In this document: positions 39,855 to 49,388 of the stretch, one piece after another | Position numbering within the stretch: position 1 is the stretch's first letter | Layout: each line of letters opens with the position of its first letter | DNA from: Halieaceae bacterium UBA5044 | GTDB lineage: Bacteria; Pseudomonadota; Gammaproteobacteria; Pseudomonadales; Halieaceae | Direction: 5' to 3' | DNA: 64,000 nucleotides | Assembly: GCA_002416125.1 (NCBI GenBank) | Contig: DIBU01000006.1 | Span: 1 to 64,000, forward strand | Made by a program: the position numbers and the translations under genes | Notes under the pieces: model-generated | Seen by the model: only the letters and a program-made list of their open reading frames with translations | Databases searched by the model: none | What the model was told of the DNA's origin: nothing

Positions 39855-40919
39855 ATGGATCCCTTGACCCAGGGCGCACTTGGCGCAGCATTTCCCCAGG
39901 CGGTGGCCCGGCGGCGGCAGGTTGTCAGTGCCGGACTGCTGGGTTTCCTCTCCGGCATGGCGCCCGACCTCGACGTGCTGATTCGCTCCAGCGAGGATCC
40001 GCTGCTGTTCCTCGAGTACCACCGGCAGTTTACCCACTCGCTGTTTTTCGTGCCTTTCGGCGGGCTCATCTGCGCGCTGGTGCTGCACGGCCTGATTGGT
40101 CGGCGCGGCGGGCTACTGCCCTGGCAAACCTACCTCTTCTGTGTGCTGGGCTATGCGACCCACGGTCTGCTCGATGCCTGTACCACCTACGGCACCCTGT
40201 TGCTGTGGCCCTTCAGTGACCAGCGTTTTGCCTGGAATACAATCTCCATTATCGACCCGCTGTTCACACTGCCCGTACTCGCGCTGGTCGTCTGGGCAGC
40301 CCTGCGGCGCCGGCCTGCACTGGCGCGCGCGGCCCTGGTCTGGGTCCTCGTGTATCAGGGGTTGGGGGTGTGGCAGCGGGAGCAGGCAGAGCTACACGGT
40401 TGGGCGCTGGCCCGGGAGCGGGGCCACGAGCCCCTGCGACTCGAGGCCAAGCCGAGCTTTGCCAATATCCTCGTCTGGAAGATTGTTTACGAAACCGACA
40501 CGCACTTTCATGTCGATGCGGTGCGCACCTGGCCCTCCGTGGTCGACTATCCCGGTGGCAGCATCCCGCGACTGGATGTCGCGCGCGATCTTCCGTGGTT
40601 GCAGGGTGAAAGCCAGCAGCGACTGGATGTCGAACGCTTTCGCTGGTTCAGCAACGGCTATGTGGCGCTGGATCCCGACGTGCCGGGGCGGATTATCGAC
40701 GTGCGCTATTCCATGTTGCCGAACGAGATCAACTCGCTGTGGAGCATCCAGCTGCGTCCGCAGGCCGGCCCGGACGACCACGTGAGCTACGCGATGCATC
40801 GTAGCGGAGGTCGCGAGCAGGCCGGTGTGTTGTGGCGCATGCTGCGGGGCGAAAGGGTGCCTGGCAGCACCCCGTCGCGCAGTGCATCAGGCGTTGAGTA
40901 CGGCGTTGGCGGCGATTAG
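39855..40919 (+). CDS. Membrane-bound metal-dependent hydrolase (YdjM/DUF457-like)
   Basis: A 354-residue protein of the YdjM/YfhO-like DUF457 family. It starts MDPLTQGALGAAFPQAVARRRQV, followed by GMAPDLDVLI and YHRQFTHSLFFVPFGGL, which supply the metal-ligand Asp and His residues. Four to five membrane helices follow (to about residue 170), then a soluble C-terminal domain of about 180 residues. The biological substrate is unknown. Its 3' end overlaps the convergent aminotransferase gene by 33 bases. Confidence 0.82.
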   Translation: MDPLTQGALGAAFPQAVARRRQVVSAGLLGFLSGMAPDLDVLIRSSEDPLLFLEYHRQFTHSLFFVPFGGLICALVLHGLIGRRGGLLPWQTYLFCVLGYATHGLLDACTTYGTLLLWPFSDQRFAWNTISIIDPLFTLPVLALVVWAALRRRPALARAALVWVLVYQGLGVWQREQAELHGWALARERGHEPLRLEAKPSFANILVWKIVYETDTHFHVDAVRTWPSVVDYPGGSIPRLDVARDLPWLQGESQQRLDVERFRWFSNGYVALDPDVPGRIIDVRYSMLPNEINSLWSIQLRPQAGPDDHVSYAMHRSGGREQAGVLWRMLRGERVPGSTPSRSASGVEYGVGGD

Positions 40920-42065
40920 TGCTGCGTCGGTATCCGTGCTCAACCCCTGTTGTTGCAGCGCGGTGGACAGCGCAGTCAGGCAGAGGATCACGTTGCTGCG
41001 GTTACACGCCTGTCCCATCAGGCCGATGCGCCAGGTTTTACCCGCGAGCGCGCCGAGGCCTGCGCCGATCTCCAGATTGAAGTCCTGCAGCAGTGTCTGC
41101 CGCAGCCGCGCATCGTCGACGCCTTCCGGAATCCGCACAGCGTTCAATTGGGGGAGGCGGAACTCGGCGGCAACCGCCATGTCCAGCCCCAGCGCGTCGA
41201 GTCCCGCTACCAGCGCCTGGTGATGCAGGCGATGCCGCGCATGTGCCGCCTCAAGGCCTTCTTCCTTCAACATCAGCAGAGACTCATGCAAGGCGTACAG
41301 CAGGTTGATGGGCGCGGTGTGGTGGTAGGCGCGCTTGCTGCTGCTTCCCCAGTAGCCCATCACCAGTTGCATGTCGAGAAACCAGCTCTGCACTTTGTGG
41401 CTGCGATTCTGGATGCGTTCCACAGCGCGCGGGCTGAAGGTGACGGGGGACAGGCCGGGCACACAGGACAGGCACTTCTGGGTGCCGGAATATACGGCGT
41501 CTGCACCCCAGGCGTCGACTTGCAGTTCAATGCCGCCGAGGCCGGTGACGCTGTCCACGATGCTGAGGGCTCCATGCTCCCGGGCCAGTGCGCAGAGTGC
41601 TGCGACGTCGCTGCGAGCGCCCGTAGAGGTTTCAGCGTGCACAAACGCCAGCAGGGAAGCCTCGGGGTGAGCTGCAAACGCCGCGGCGACCTTGTCGGGG
41701 CTCACGGGCTGACCCCAGTCGTCCTCCACCATGACCGCCGTTGCGCCACAACGCTCTACATTTTCCTGCATGCGTCCGCCAAAGACGCCGTTGCGACACA
41801 CAATCACGGTATCGCCCGGTGAGACGAGGTTGACGAAACAGGCCTCCATACCGGCCGAGCCGGGTGCGGAAATGGGCAGGGTCAGCGCGTTATTCGTCTG
41901 GAAAGCGTATTGCAGGAGACCTTTCACGTCGTCCATCAGGCCGACAAACAAGGGGTCCAGGTGACCGATGGTCGGCCGACCGAGGGCGCCAAGCACGCGA
42001 GGTGATACGTCGGAGGGGCCGGGGCCCATCAATACGCGGTGTGGAGGGAAAAAACTCTTGTTCAT
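40887..42065 (-). CDS. Alanine/serine-glyoxylate aminotransferase family protein
   Basis: A 392-residue class V aminotransferase. It has MGPGPSDVSPRVL at the start, APGSAGMEACFVNLVSPGD, and the PLP lysine Lys197 in SGTQKCLSCVPGLSP. HAETSTGARSDV and the Asp in SIVDSVTGLGG complete the cofactor site. The family transaminates alanine or serine with glyoxylate or pyruvate. It lies just downstream of the pyruvate phosphate dikinase gene, 17 bases apart, so serine/glyoxylate carbon could feed into pyruvate and phosphoenolpyruvate (inference). Confidence 0.88.
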   Translation of the reverse strand: MNKSFFPPHRVLMGPGPSDVSPRVLGALGRPTIGHLDPLFVGLMDDVKGLLQYAFQTNNALTLPISAPGSAGMEACFVNLVSPGDTVIVCRNGVFGGRMQENVERCGATAVMVEDDWGQPVSPDKVAAAFAAHPEASLLAFVHAETSTGARSDVAALCALAREHGALSIVDSVTGLGGIELQVDAWGADAVYSGTQKCLSCVPGLSPVTFSPRAVERIQNRSHKVQSWFLDMQLVMGYWGSSSKRAYHHTAPINLLYALHESLLMLKEEGLEAAHARHRLHHQALVAGLDALGLDMAVAAEFRLPQLNAVRIPEGVDDARLRQTLLQDFNLEIGAGLGALAGKTWRIGLMGQACNRSNVILCLTALSTALQQQGLSTDTDAALIAANAVLNA

Positions 42066-42082
42066 GATCGTGCTGCTCCTGT

Positions 42083-44698
42083 TCAGCTGCGCCGGCTTTC
42101 GGTTTCGCGGCGCACTTTTGCCTGTGCCGCGGCGATGCGCGCAACGGGCACCCGGAACGGGCTGCAGGACACGTAGTCCAGCCCGAGGTCGTGAAAGAAC
42201 TGGATGGAACGGGGGTCGCCGCCATGTTCTCCACAGATGCCGTACTTGATGCCCGGTTTGCGCGCCCGGCTCTCCTGCACGGCGATTTCCAGAAGCCTGC
42301 CCACTGCGCGCTGGTCAAGCGAGACGAAGGGGTCACTCTCCACCAGTTTTTTCTCCAGATACATGGGCAGGAACTTGCCCACATCGTCGCGCGAGAAACC
42401 GTAGGTCATCTGGGTGAGGTCGTTGGTGCCGAAACTCATGAACTCCACTTCCGGAGCAAGGCGATCGGCACCGAGTGTCGCGCGCGGTGTTTCCATCATG
42501 GTGCCGATCTTGTAGGGCACGGAAACGTGCTTTTCCTTCATCACAGCCTGGATGCCGCGATCGATGATTTCACTGATCAGGCGGATTTCCCGCACGTTCA
42601 CCACCAGCGGAATCATGATCTCCGGCAACGGCTTCAGGCCTTCCTCAATAGCCCGCACAGCCGCGCTGATGATCGCCTTGACCTGCATTTCCGTAATTTC
42701 CGGGTAGACGATCGACAGCCGGCAGCCGCGGAATCCCAGCATGGGATTCACTTCCTTCAGACTCTCGGTCATCTCGCGGATCTTCTCCACGGGCTTGCCG
42801 ATACGGCCAGCCAGCGCGACCATATCGGCCTCGTCGTGGGGCAGAAACTCGTGCAAGGGCGGGTCCAGCAGGCGCACGGTGACGGGAAGCCCGTCCATGA
42901 CCCGGAACAGTGCCAGCATGTCCTCTTCCTGGTATTTCAGCAGTTGCTGCAGGTAGCGTTGCCGCTCATCCCTGTTTTCGGCGAGGATCATCCCGCGCAT
43001 CTGGTCAATGCGTTCGGCATCAAAAAACATGTGCTCTGTGCGGCACAGGCCGATGCCTTCGGCACCGAGCTCGCGGGCCTTGGCGGCATCCTCCGGTGTC
43101 TCCGCATTGGCGCGTACCTTGAGTCGCCGGTGCTGGTCAGCCCAGGAGAGCAGGATCTGGAAGTCTTCGCTGCTGCTCGCTTCGGTTTTGGGTACGTCGC
43201 CCAGCATCACCTCGCCGGCGGTACCGTCGAGTGTAATGATGTCGCCGCGTCGCATAACGACACCATCAGCCGTCGTGGCGGTGCCCTCGGCATAGTTGAT
43301 GCTCAGGCTGCCACAGCCGGTGATCGCGCAGACGCCCATACCCCGGGCGACGACGGCGGCGTGGGAGGTCATGCCGCCGAGTTCGGTCAGTATGCCGGCA
43401 GCCACCTTCATGCCGTGAATGTCTTCCGGTGTGGTTTCCCGCCTGACCAGAATGACGCTCGCGCCTGTCGCTGCAACCTCCACCGCCTCTTCGGCAGAGA
43501 ACACCACCCGGCCGGTTGCGCCGCCGGGACTTGCCGGCAGGCCAGTAGCGACAATCTCGGTTTTCTGGGTCGGGTCGACCATCGGGTGCAGAAAGGATTC
43601 GACATGTTCAGGTGACACACGCATCAGGGCCTCGCTCTCTGAGATCAGCCCCTCGCGCACCATGTCCACGGCGATTTTCACCGAGGCCCGCCCGGTGCGC
43701 TTGCCGCTGCGTGTCTGCAGCATGTATAGCTTGCCTTCCTGTACCGTGAACTCGAGATCCTGCATGTCGCGATAATGCTTCTCCAGCAGAATCTGCGTCC
43801 TGAACAGTTCGTCGTAGACCTCGGGTAACCTCTCTTTCAACGCGGCCACCGGCAGCGGCGTACGGATGCCGGCGACAACATCCTCACCGGCAGCGTTGAA
43901 GAGAAACTCACCGAAGAAATCGTGGTCGCCGTTGGAGGGATTACGGGTAAAGGCCACGCCGGAGCCGGAGGTGTCACCGAAGTTGCCGAACACCATGGCC
44001 TGTACGTTGACCGCCGTCCCCAGCGTTTCGGGAATGTTGTTCATCTCCCGGTAAACGTAGGCACGCGGCGTATGCCAGGACAGGAATACGGCTTCCACAG
44101 CCAGCTTCAGCTGCACGAAGGGGTCCTCGGGGAAGTCCACCAGGGTCTTGTAGATGCGAATAATTTCCTGCCAGTCCTCCGCGCTCATGTCCACATCGTC
44201 ACGTTTGCCGTGGGCGGCCTTGTACTGCTCGATCTCGTGTTCGAACCGGTCGCCATCGGCTTCCAGGACGACATCCGCGAACATCTGGATAAAGCGCCGG
44301 TAGCAGTCATAGGCGAAACGCGGATTACCGGTTTTGTTCGCCAGGCCCTCGGCAATTTCGTCGTTGAGACCCAGATTGAGAATGGTGTTCATCATCCCGG
44401 GCATGGACACCGGCGCGCCGGAGCGCACCGAGAACAACAGGGGGTTCTCCGGATCTCCAAAACGCGCCCCCATCTTTTTCTCTACCAGGTCGAGGGCGAC
44501 GCGGTACTCCTGTTCCAGCAGCGGCGGCAGCTTGTTGCCGGCCTCAAAGAACTCTCGGCAGGTTGGCGTGGTGATGATGAAACCATAGGGCACGGGCAGG
44601 CCCAGGGAGGTCATTTCACAGAGGTTGGCACCCTTGCCACCGAGCAAGTCCCGGTCGTCCTTGCTGCCTTCGTTGAACAGGTATACGCGCTTGGCCAT
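42083..44698 (-). CDS. ppdK: Pyruvate, phosphate dikinase
   Basis: An 871-residue enzyme, near the usual length, that interconverts pyruvate, ATP and phosphate with phosphoenolpyruvate, AMP and pyrophosphate. The N-terminal ATP-grasp part begins YLFNEGSKDDRDLLGGKGANL. The swivelling domain carries the phosphorylated His446 in GGMTSHAAVVARGMG. The C-terminal PEP/pyruvate barrel has MSFGTNDLTQMTYGFSRDDVGKF and the catalytic Cys in KYGICGEHGGDP. A TATACT -10-like element lies at 44750-44745 on the minus strand, without a good -35. Confidence 0.95.
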   Translation of the reverse strand: MAKRVYLFNEGSKDDRDLLGGKGANLCEMTSLGLPVPYGFIITTPTCREFFEAGNKLPPLLEQEYRVALDLVEKKMGARFGDPENPLLFSVRSGAPVSMPGMMNTILNLGLNDEIAEGLANKTGNPRFAYDCYRRFIQMFADVVLEADGDRFEHEIEQYKAAHGKRDDVDMSAEDWQEIIRIYKTLVDFPEDPFVQLKLAVEAVFLSWHTPRAYVYREMNNIPETLGTAVNVQAMVFGNFGDTSGSGVAFTRNPSNGDHDFFGEFLFNAAGEDVVAGIRTPLPVAALKERLPEVYDELFRTQILLEKHYRDMQDLEFTVQEGKLYMLQTRSGKRTGRASVKIAVDMVREGLISESEALMRVSPEHVESFLHPMVDPTQKTEIVATGLPASPGGATGRVVFSAEEAVEVAATGASVILVRRETTPEDIHGMKVAAGILTELGGMTSHAAVVARGMGVCAITGCGSLSINYAEGTATTADGVVMRRGDIITLDGTAGEVMLGDVPKTEASSSEDFQILLSWADQHRRLKVRANAETPEDAAKARELGAEGIGLCRTEHMFFDAERIDQMRGMILAENRDERQRYLQQLLKYQEEDMLALFRVMDGLPVTVRLLDPPLHEFLPHDEADMVALAGRIGKPVEKIREMTESLKEVNPMLGFRGCRLSIVYPEITEMQVKAIISAAVRAIEEGLKPLPEIMIPLVVNVREIRLISEIIDRGIQAVMKEKHVSVPYKIGTMMETPRATLGADRLAPEVEFMSFGTNDLTQMTYGFSRDDVGKFLPMYLEKKLVESDPFVSLDQRAVGRLLEIAVQESRARKPGIKYGICGEHGGDPRSIQFFHDLGLDYVSCSPFRVPVARIAAAQAKVRRETESRRS

Positions 44699-44781
44699 GG
44701 GTCCTCCGGCTGGTTAGTGGAGTTGCTGTCGGAATTCGCGCGCGAGTATAGCGGAAAAAAGGGGGGGCCGCTCCGCGGAGA

Positions 44782-45669
44782 TCAGCCCCGGCGCAGCAGA
44801 AGATCCCCGAGCCTGTCGACCTCGCTGAGATCCGCGGTTGCCGGTACCAGGAACAGTTCCTGACAGCCGGCTGCCTCGGCATTGTCCAGCGCTTCCCGCA
44901 CGGCATCTTCGGAGCTGCGGTGTACCGACTCTGCCATCATGGTGGCGATTTCCGGTCCGGCGATGGCGAGATACTCGTACACGTAGTCATACAGGCGCTG
45001 CGGACCGTTATCCGCGAGGGTGCACCAGAACCCGCCGAGCCGGTAAGGCTTGCTGTCCCGTCCGGCGGCTTGCCAGGCCTCGTCGGCCATAGTGAAGGCA
45101 TTGGCCAGTTCCGCCTGCTCGCCGTTGCCCGACCAGGCATAGAGTCCGTCCGCCCACTGCGCGCAGCGGGCAATGCTTTTGGGGCCCAACGCCCCCGCCA
45201 GCAGTTTCGGGCCCCCGGGCTGCGTCGGCACGGGGCCAATGACGCCGGCGCCCGGAACCACCTCCTGCTGGTTCCAGACCTGGCGGAGCGTTTCGACCTG
45301 GGTGTCCATGCGGCCATATCGACCTTTGAAAGGGGCCTCCAGCGCGGCATAGTCCTTGTCCCTGCCGCCATAGCCTACACAGACATGCTGCACCCGACCG
45401 CCGGAGAGAATATCGAGGCTGGCGACTTCTTTGGCCACCTGCACAGCGCTGTGCATGGGTAGCACGTACAGGGTCGGCGTGATCATGACCTTGCTGGTGC
45501 ATGCCGCCGCGGCTGCCAGCAGAACGCGCATATCGAACGTTGGCCCGTGCACGCGCTCGCCGCAAGAAACACTGTGAAAGGGACCCTGGTCAACCCGCTG
45601 GAACCACTGCAGGTAGTCGTCGCGGGTGAGACCGGCTTTCATATAGGGCAGGCAGATTCCAACTTTCAT
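44782..45669 (-). CDS. Luciferase-like (LLM class) flavin-dependent oxidoreductase
   Basis: A 295-residue bacterial luciferase-like monooxygenase (TIM barrel). It has SCGERVHGPTFDMRVLLAAAAA and VMITPTLYVLPMHSAVQVAKEVASLDILSGGRVQHVCVGYGG, the usual flavin-binding core. FMN or F420 use cannot be decided from sequence. Transcribed divergently from a second LLM gene 215 bases away; the two flank a shared control region and sit beside two acyl-CoA dehydrogenases, so a catabolic or detoxifying module is possible. Confidence 0.85.
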   Translation of the reverse strand: MKVGICLPYMKAGLTRDDYLQWFQRVDQGPFHSVSCGERVHGPTFDMRVLLAAAAACTSKVMITPTLYVLPMHSAVQVAKEVASLDILSGGRVQHVCVGYGGRDKDYAALEAPFKGRYGRMDTQVETLRQVWNQQEVVPGAGVIGPVPTQPGGPKLLAGALGPKSIARCAQWADGLYAWSGNGEQAELANAFTMADEAWQAAGRDSKPYRLGGFWCTLADNGPQRLYDYVYEYLAIAGPEIATMMAESVHRSSEDAVREALDNAEAAGCQELFLVPATADLSEVDRLGDLLLRRG

Positions 45670-45884
45670 CTTTGCAGCGTCCTGGTGAGGTGAATCATGA
45701 TTATGACCCAGACGACGGCAACGGTGCCCGCTCAGCTGTACACGTATGTAAACCAGCGGGGCCGACCCTCCACCGCAGCACCCTGCAGTAGGGCAGCGGC
45801 CGTAATCATCGCGGGCATTTCCTGTGACAGAGGGTATATTCTCTGGCCGGAGTCAACGTGGCACAGGCACAACAGGAGTCGCCC
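45670..45884. other. Gap between two divergent LLM genes
   Basis: A 215-base intergenic stretch that should contain promoters for both oxidoreductase genes. I see no strong -35/-10 pair or dyad; only the AGGAG before ATG 45885 is clear. Confidence 0.4.
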
Positions 45885-46913
45885 ATGTCAATAAAAATCG
45901 ATGGCCCGCTGTATGCCCGGCTGGGTGAGGCTGCCGAGGCGGCGCGGCGGCTGGCAAGCCTGGGCTACGATGGGGTGTATACGCTGGAGGGCAGCAGCGA
46001 CCCGTTCTTGCCGCTGTTACTCGCGGCAGAGCATGCCCCCGGTATCGACATTGCGACAGGTATCGCGGTTGCCTTCCCGCGCAATCCATTGCACCTGGCA
46101 TACCAGGCCTGGGACCTGCAGCAGTACAGCCGGGGACATTTTTTGCTGGGTCTCGGTTCGCAGGTCAAGGCGCACATCGAGAAGCGCTTCGGGGTGGAGT
46201 TCAGCCCGCCCGCCGCGCGCATGCGCGATTATATCCTCGCCCTGAAGGCCATTTTTGCCTGCTGGCAGGATGGCGTGCCACTGGCGTATCAGGGCCGGTT
46301 CTATCGGCACACCCTGATGACACCCATGTTCAATCCCGGACCCAACCCCTATGGCGTGCCACCTGTATTGCTGGGTGCCCTGGGTCCTCGCATGACGGAG
46401 GTCGCCGGCGAAGTGGCCGACGGCTTGATTGTGCATCCCTTCAACAACCTGCGTTTCCTGCATGAGCAGGCCCTGCCAGCGGTACAGCGCGGTTTGGCCA
46501 GTGCCGGGCGGCGCCGCGAAGCTTTCACCTTGCAGATCAACGCCATCGTCGTCACCGGAGTCACAGACCAGCAGCGAGCCGCTGCGCGCGCCGCCGTGCG
46601 GAGTCTGCTCGGCTTCTACGCGTCGACACCCGCCTACCTGCCGCCGATGGCGGCGATGGGGTTCGGGGACTTGCAGCCTGAGCTCAATCGGCTGTCCAAG
46701 TCGGGTGACTGGGAGGCACTGGGTGAGCATATTGACGATGACTTCATGGAGGCCTTTGCCGTCACCGCACATCCCGGCGATGTTGCGGCTTCACTGCTCG
46801 CGCGCTACGGCGACTGTGCGGACCGGCTCGCAATCTATGCACCCTACGATGCCCCCGATGCGATGTGGCGGGAGATCCTGCAGGACCTGAAGCGCTTGCA
46901 GGCGCCGTGCTGA
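45885..46913 (+). CDS. LLM oxidoreductase, TIGR03617-like (F420-type)
   Basis: A 342-residue luciferase-like protein resembling the TIGR03617 group, annotated as F420-dependent in actinobacteria. The core reads AARRLASLGYDGVYTLEGSSDPFLPLLLAAEHAPGIDIATGIAVAFPRNP, followed by YSRGHFLLGLGSQVKAHIEKRFG and PPVLLGALGPRMTEVAGEVADGLIVHPF. F420 is rare in gammaproteobacteria and no F420 gene is in the window, so FMN may be used instead. AGGAG lies 6 bases before the ATG. Confidence 0.82.
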   Translation: MSIKIDGPLYARLGEAAEAARRLASLGYDGVYTLEGSSDPFLPLLLAAEHAPGIDIATGIAVAFPRNPLHLAYQAWDLQQYSRGHFLLGLGSQVKAHIEKRFGVEFSPPAARMRDYILALKAIFACWQDGVPLAYQGRFYRHTLMTPMFNPGPNPYGVPPVLLGALGPRMTEVAGEVADGLIVHPFNNLRFLHEQALPAVQRGLASAGRRREAFTLQINAIVVTGVTDQQRAAARAAVRSLLGFYASTPAYLPPMAAMGFGDLQPELNRLSKSGDWEALGEHIDDDFMEAFAVTAHPGDVAASLLARYGDCADRLAIYAPYDAPDAMWREILQDLKRLQAPC

Positions 46914-46938
46914 CCGCTCGCCATAAACCTTGGCCGCC

Positions 46939-46967
46939 CGCCGTCCTGACCCGGTGGTCAGGCGGCG
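46939..46967. other. Strong hairpin between LLM and acyl-CoA dehydrogenase genes
   Basis: CCTGACC (46945-46951) and GGTCAGG (46956-46962) with a CGGT loop extend into CGCCG/CGGCG outer arms with one bulged T. No T-run follows on either strand, so it is more likely an operator or message-stability element than an intrinsic terminator. Confidence 0.45.
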
Positions 46968-47000
46968 CTATCATGAGGGCTCGTTGCCCCGGAGACAGGT

Positions 47001-48188
47001 ATGAAAATCCAGTTTACTGATGCCCAACTGGCGCTGCGGGACGAACTGCGCGCCTATTTTCGCGAGCTGATGACGCCGGAGCTGCGCGCCGAGTGCGAAC
47101 GGGATATGGGGGAGGGTGGCGGGCCGTTGTGGCGCGAGGCCCTGGCGCGTATGGGTCGCGATGGCTGGATCGGCCTGGGCTGGCCCGCGGAGTACGGCGG
47201 ACGCAATCTGTCGCCGATGGAGCAGTTTATTTTTGTGGAAGAGGTGATGCGGGCCGGGTACCCGTTTCCCTTTCTGACTACCGAGTCGGTGGGGCCCACG
47301 CTGGCGGAGCACGGCAATGACTGGATGCGGGAGGACATTGTCCCGAGGATATTGCGCGGTGAGCTGTTGGTTTCCATCGGTTATTCCGAGCCGGACGCAG
47401 GGACCGACCTCGCTGCATTGCGTACCACAGCGGTCCGGGACGGCGATGACTGGATAATCAACGGGCAGAAGATGTGGACGTCGCTGGCGCATTTCTGCGA
47501 CTACACCTGGCTCGCTGCCCGCACCGACCCCGACGTGTCCAGAAAGCACAAGGGTATCTCCATGTTTCTGGTGCCCAACAGTGACCCGGGCTGGAGCTGT
47601 ACGCCGGTGCATACCCTGGGCGGTGTGCGCACCAATGCAACCTTCTATGACAACATCCGGGTAAGCGATGCCCACCGTGTCGGCGAACTGCACGGAGGCT
47701 GGAAGCTGATCACCAGCCAGCTGAACCGGGAACGTCTGAGCCTGATCAATTTCGGCCCGATCTCGGAACTGTTCAACCAGGTAGTGCAGTGGGCCCGGTC
47801 AGCAGCCTCTGGCGAGGGTGGGGTGGTTGCTGAGCAGCCCTGGGTGCAGGCCAACCTCGCTCGCAGTCGGGCGCTGATCGAGTGCATGAAGCTTATTGTC
47901 TACAAGCAGTCCTGGGCGATGACGGCGGGCACACTGGGCATGGCCGACGCATCAGCCGCCAAGGTGTTCGGTTCGGAGGGGTTTATCGAAGTGTATCGAC
48001 TGCTGGGTGAAATTGTTGCGGAGTGCGGCCTGTTGCGCAGCCACTCTCCGGGGGCTTTCGAGCAGGCGGGCCGAATCGAACGTCTGTATCGGACAGCGTC
48101 GATTATCACGTTTGGTGGCGGTGCCAACGAAATACAGCGCGACATCATATCCGCGGCGGGCCTGTGGATGCCCCGCGCAAGCCGCTGA
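47001..48188 (+). CDS. Acyl-CoA dehydrogenase
   Basis: A 395-residue FAD-dependent acyl-CoA dehydrogenase of the FadE17/26-like type. It has LGWPAEYGGRNLSPMEQFIFVEE, IGYSEPDAGTDLAALRTTAVRDGDDWIINGQKMWTS for FAD and substrate binding, and a C-terminal helical part with TASIITFGGGANEIQRDIISAAGLWMPR. The position of the catalytic Glu in this branch cannot be assigned with certainty. The next gene encodes a second, smaller dehydrogenase 12 bases downstream, suggesting a heteromeric enzyme like the steroid side-chain FadE pairs. Confidence 0.88.
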   Translation: MKIQFTDAQLALRDELRAYFRELMTPELRAECERDMGEGGGPLWREALARMGRDGWIGLGWPAEYGGRNLSPMEQFIFVEEVMRAGYPFPFLTTESVGPTLAEHGNDWMREDIVPRILRGELLVSIGYSEPDAGTDLAALRTTAVRDGDDWIINGQKMWTSLAHFCDYTWLAARTDPDVSRKHKGISMFLVPNSDPGWSCTPVHTLGGVRTNATFYDNIRVSDAHRVGELHGGWKLITSQLNRERLSLINFGPISELFNQVVQWARSAASGEGGVVAEQPWVQANLARSRALIECMKLIVYKQSWAMTAGTLGMADASAAKVFGSEGFIEVYRLLGEIVAECGLLRSHSPGAFEQAGRIERLYRTASIITFGGGANEIQRDIISAAGLWMPRASR

Positions 48189-48200
48189 CAGGAGACAGTC

Positions 48201-49319
48201 ATGGACTTCGGATTCTCAGACATTCAGGGCGAACTGCGCGCGTTGGCGCGCAAGATTCTTGACGATGCGGTGTCGGCCGTCACTCTCGCGGCCTATGACG
48301 AGTTTGCCGCCCCGCGTTTTGACCGCGACCTCTGGCAGACGCTGCTGGATAGCGGCCTGCCAGGTATCACCGTCGCGGAGGAATACGGCGGTATGGGGCT
48401 GGGTTTCATGGAACTCGGCCTCTTCATTGAAGAGCTGGGGCGCAGCATCGCCCCGGTTCCCGTGCTCGCCCATTGCGTATCGGGCCTGCTGCCCCTGCAG
48501 CGCTATGCCGCCCGAGAGTTGCAGGATCGCCTGCTGCCGCCTGCCACGCGCGGTGAGCTGCTGCTGACAGGAGACTTCTGGTCCGGCTCCGGCGCGCCTA
48601 CAGTGCAGGGGGAAGCCACGGCGCATGGCCTGCGGCTGACAGGGCACTGCGCTGCAGTGCCGTTTGCGCGGCAGGCGGACTGGCTGCTGGTGCCCGTGGA
48701 GCTCGCTGACGATATCGCGATAGTGCTGGTGCCTGCAGGGGCCGCGGGCCTGCACCTGACAGATCTGCAGATGACGCATTTCGAGCCCCACGCTGCGGTG
48801 GCGCTGGACGCGGTAAGCGTCCCCAGTGCCGATATTCTCCTCGCCTCTGGTGGTGAGCAACTGGTGACATGGACGCGGGAGCGCTGCACCGCGGCGCTGT
48901 GCGCGCAACAGCTGGGAGCGGCAGATCATGCACTGCGCATGGCCGCCGGATATACCAGCGAACGGAAACAGTTCGGTGTGCCGATCGCGACCTTCCAGGC
49001 CGTGGGCCACCGCATGGCCGACGGTTACATCGATATCGAATGCCTGCGCCTGTGCACGTGGCAGGCGCTCTCGCTCCTGGGCGAGGAGCGGGCTGCGACC
49101 ACCGAGGTACAGATCGCCAAGATATGGGCAGGTGATGTCGGCCACCGGGTCAGCTACGCCTGCCAGCACGTGCACGGCGGCACCGGTATCGACCGCGACT
49201 ATCCGCTCTGGCGCTATTGCCTCTGGCTGCGTTTCAATGAGATGGCGCTGGGCTCCAGTGCGTCACAGACCGCTGCGCTGGGACGGCGCCTGGCGCGCGG
49301 TGAGGGCCTGTTCAGCTAG
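48201..49319 (+). CDS. Acyl-CoA dehydrogenase, partner subunit type
   Basis: A 372-residue acyl-CoA dehydrogenase-like protein: LPGITVAEEYGGMGLGFMELGLFIEELGRS at the N-terminus and a C-terminal region with YTSERKQFGVPIATFQAVGHRMAD and HVHGGTGIDRDYPLWRY. The central FAD loop (GDFWSGSGAPTVQGEATAHGLRLTGHCAAVPFA) is divergent and lacks the usual GSD motif. This fits the non-FAD half of alpha2beta2 FadE complexes, in which only one subunit type is fully equipped. Confidence 0.85.
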   Translation: MDFGFSDIQGELRALARKILDDAVSAVTLAAYDEFAAPRFDRDLWQTLLDSGLPGITVAEEYGGMGLGFMELGLFIEELGRSIAPVPVLAHCVSGLLPLQRYAARELQDRLLPPATRGELLLTGDFWSGSGAPTVQGEATAHGLRLTGHCAAVPFARQADWLLVPVELADDIAIVLVPAGAAGLHLTDLQMTHFEPHAAVALDAVSVPSADILLASGGEQLVTWTRERCTAALCAQQLGAADHALRMAAGYTSERKQFGVPIATFQAVGHRMADGYIDIECLRLCTWQALSLLGEERAATTEVQIAKIWAGDVGHRVSYACQHVHGGTGIDRDYPLWRYCLWLRFNEMALGSSASQTAALGRRLARGEGLFS

Positions 49320-49388
49320 CCTGCCGTTGTGGGCTGTGCCCGCAGATTTCGCTCCGGTTGCGGGCGTCTCTGAGGTACACTGGAGTTC

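Noticed and set aside
42191..43615. A 474-codon + strand ORF opposite ppdK
   Set aside because: His/Gln/Arg-rich shadow of a well-conserved gene, without a ribosome binding site.
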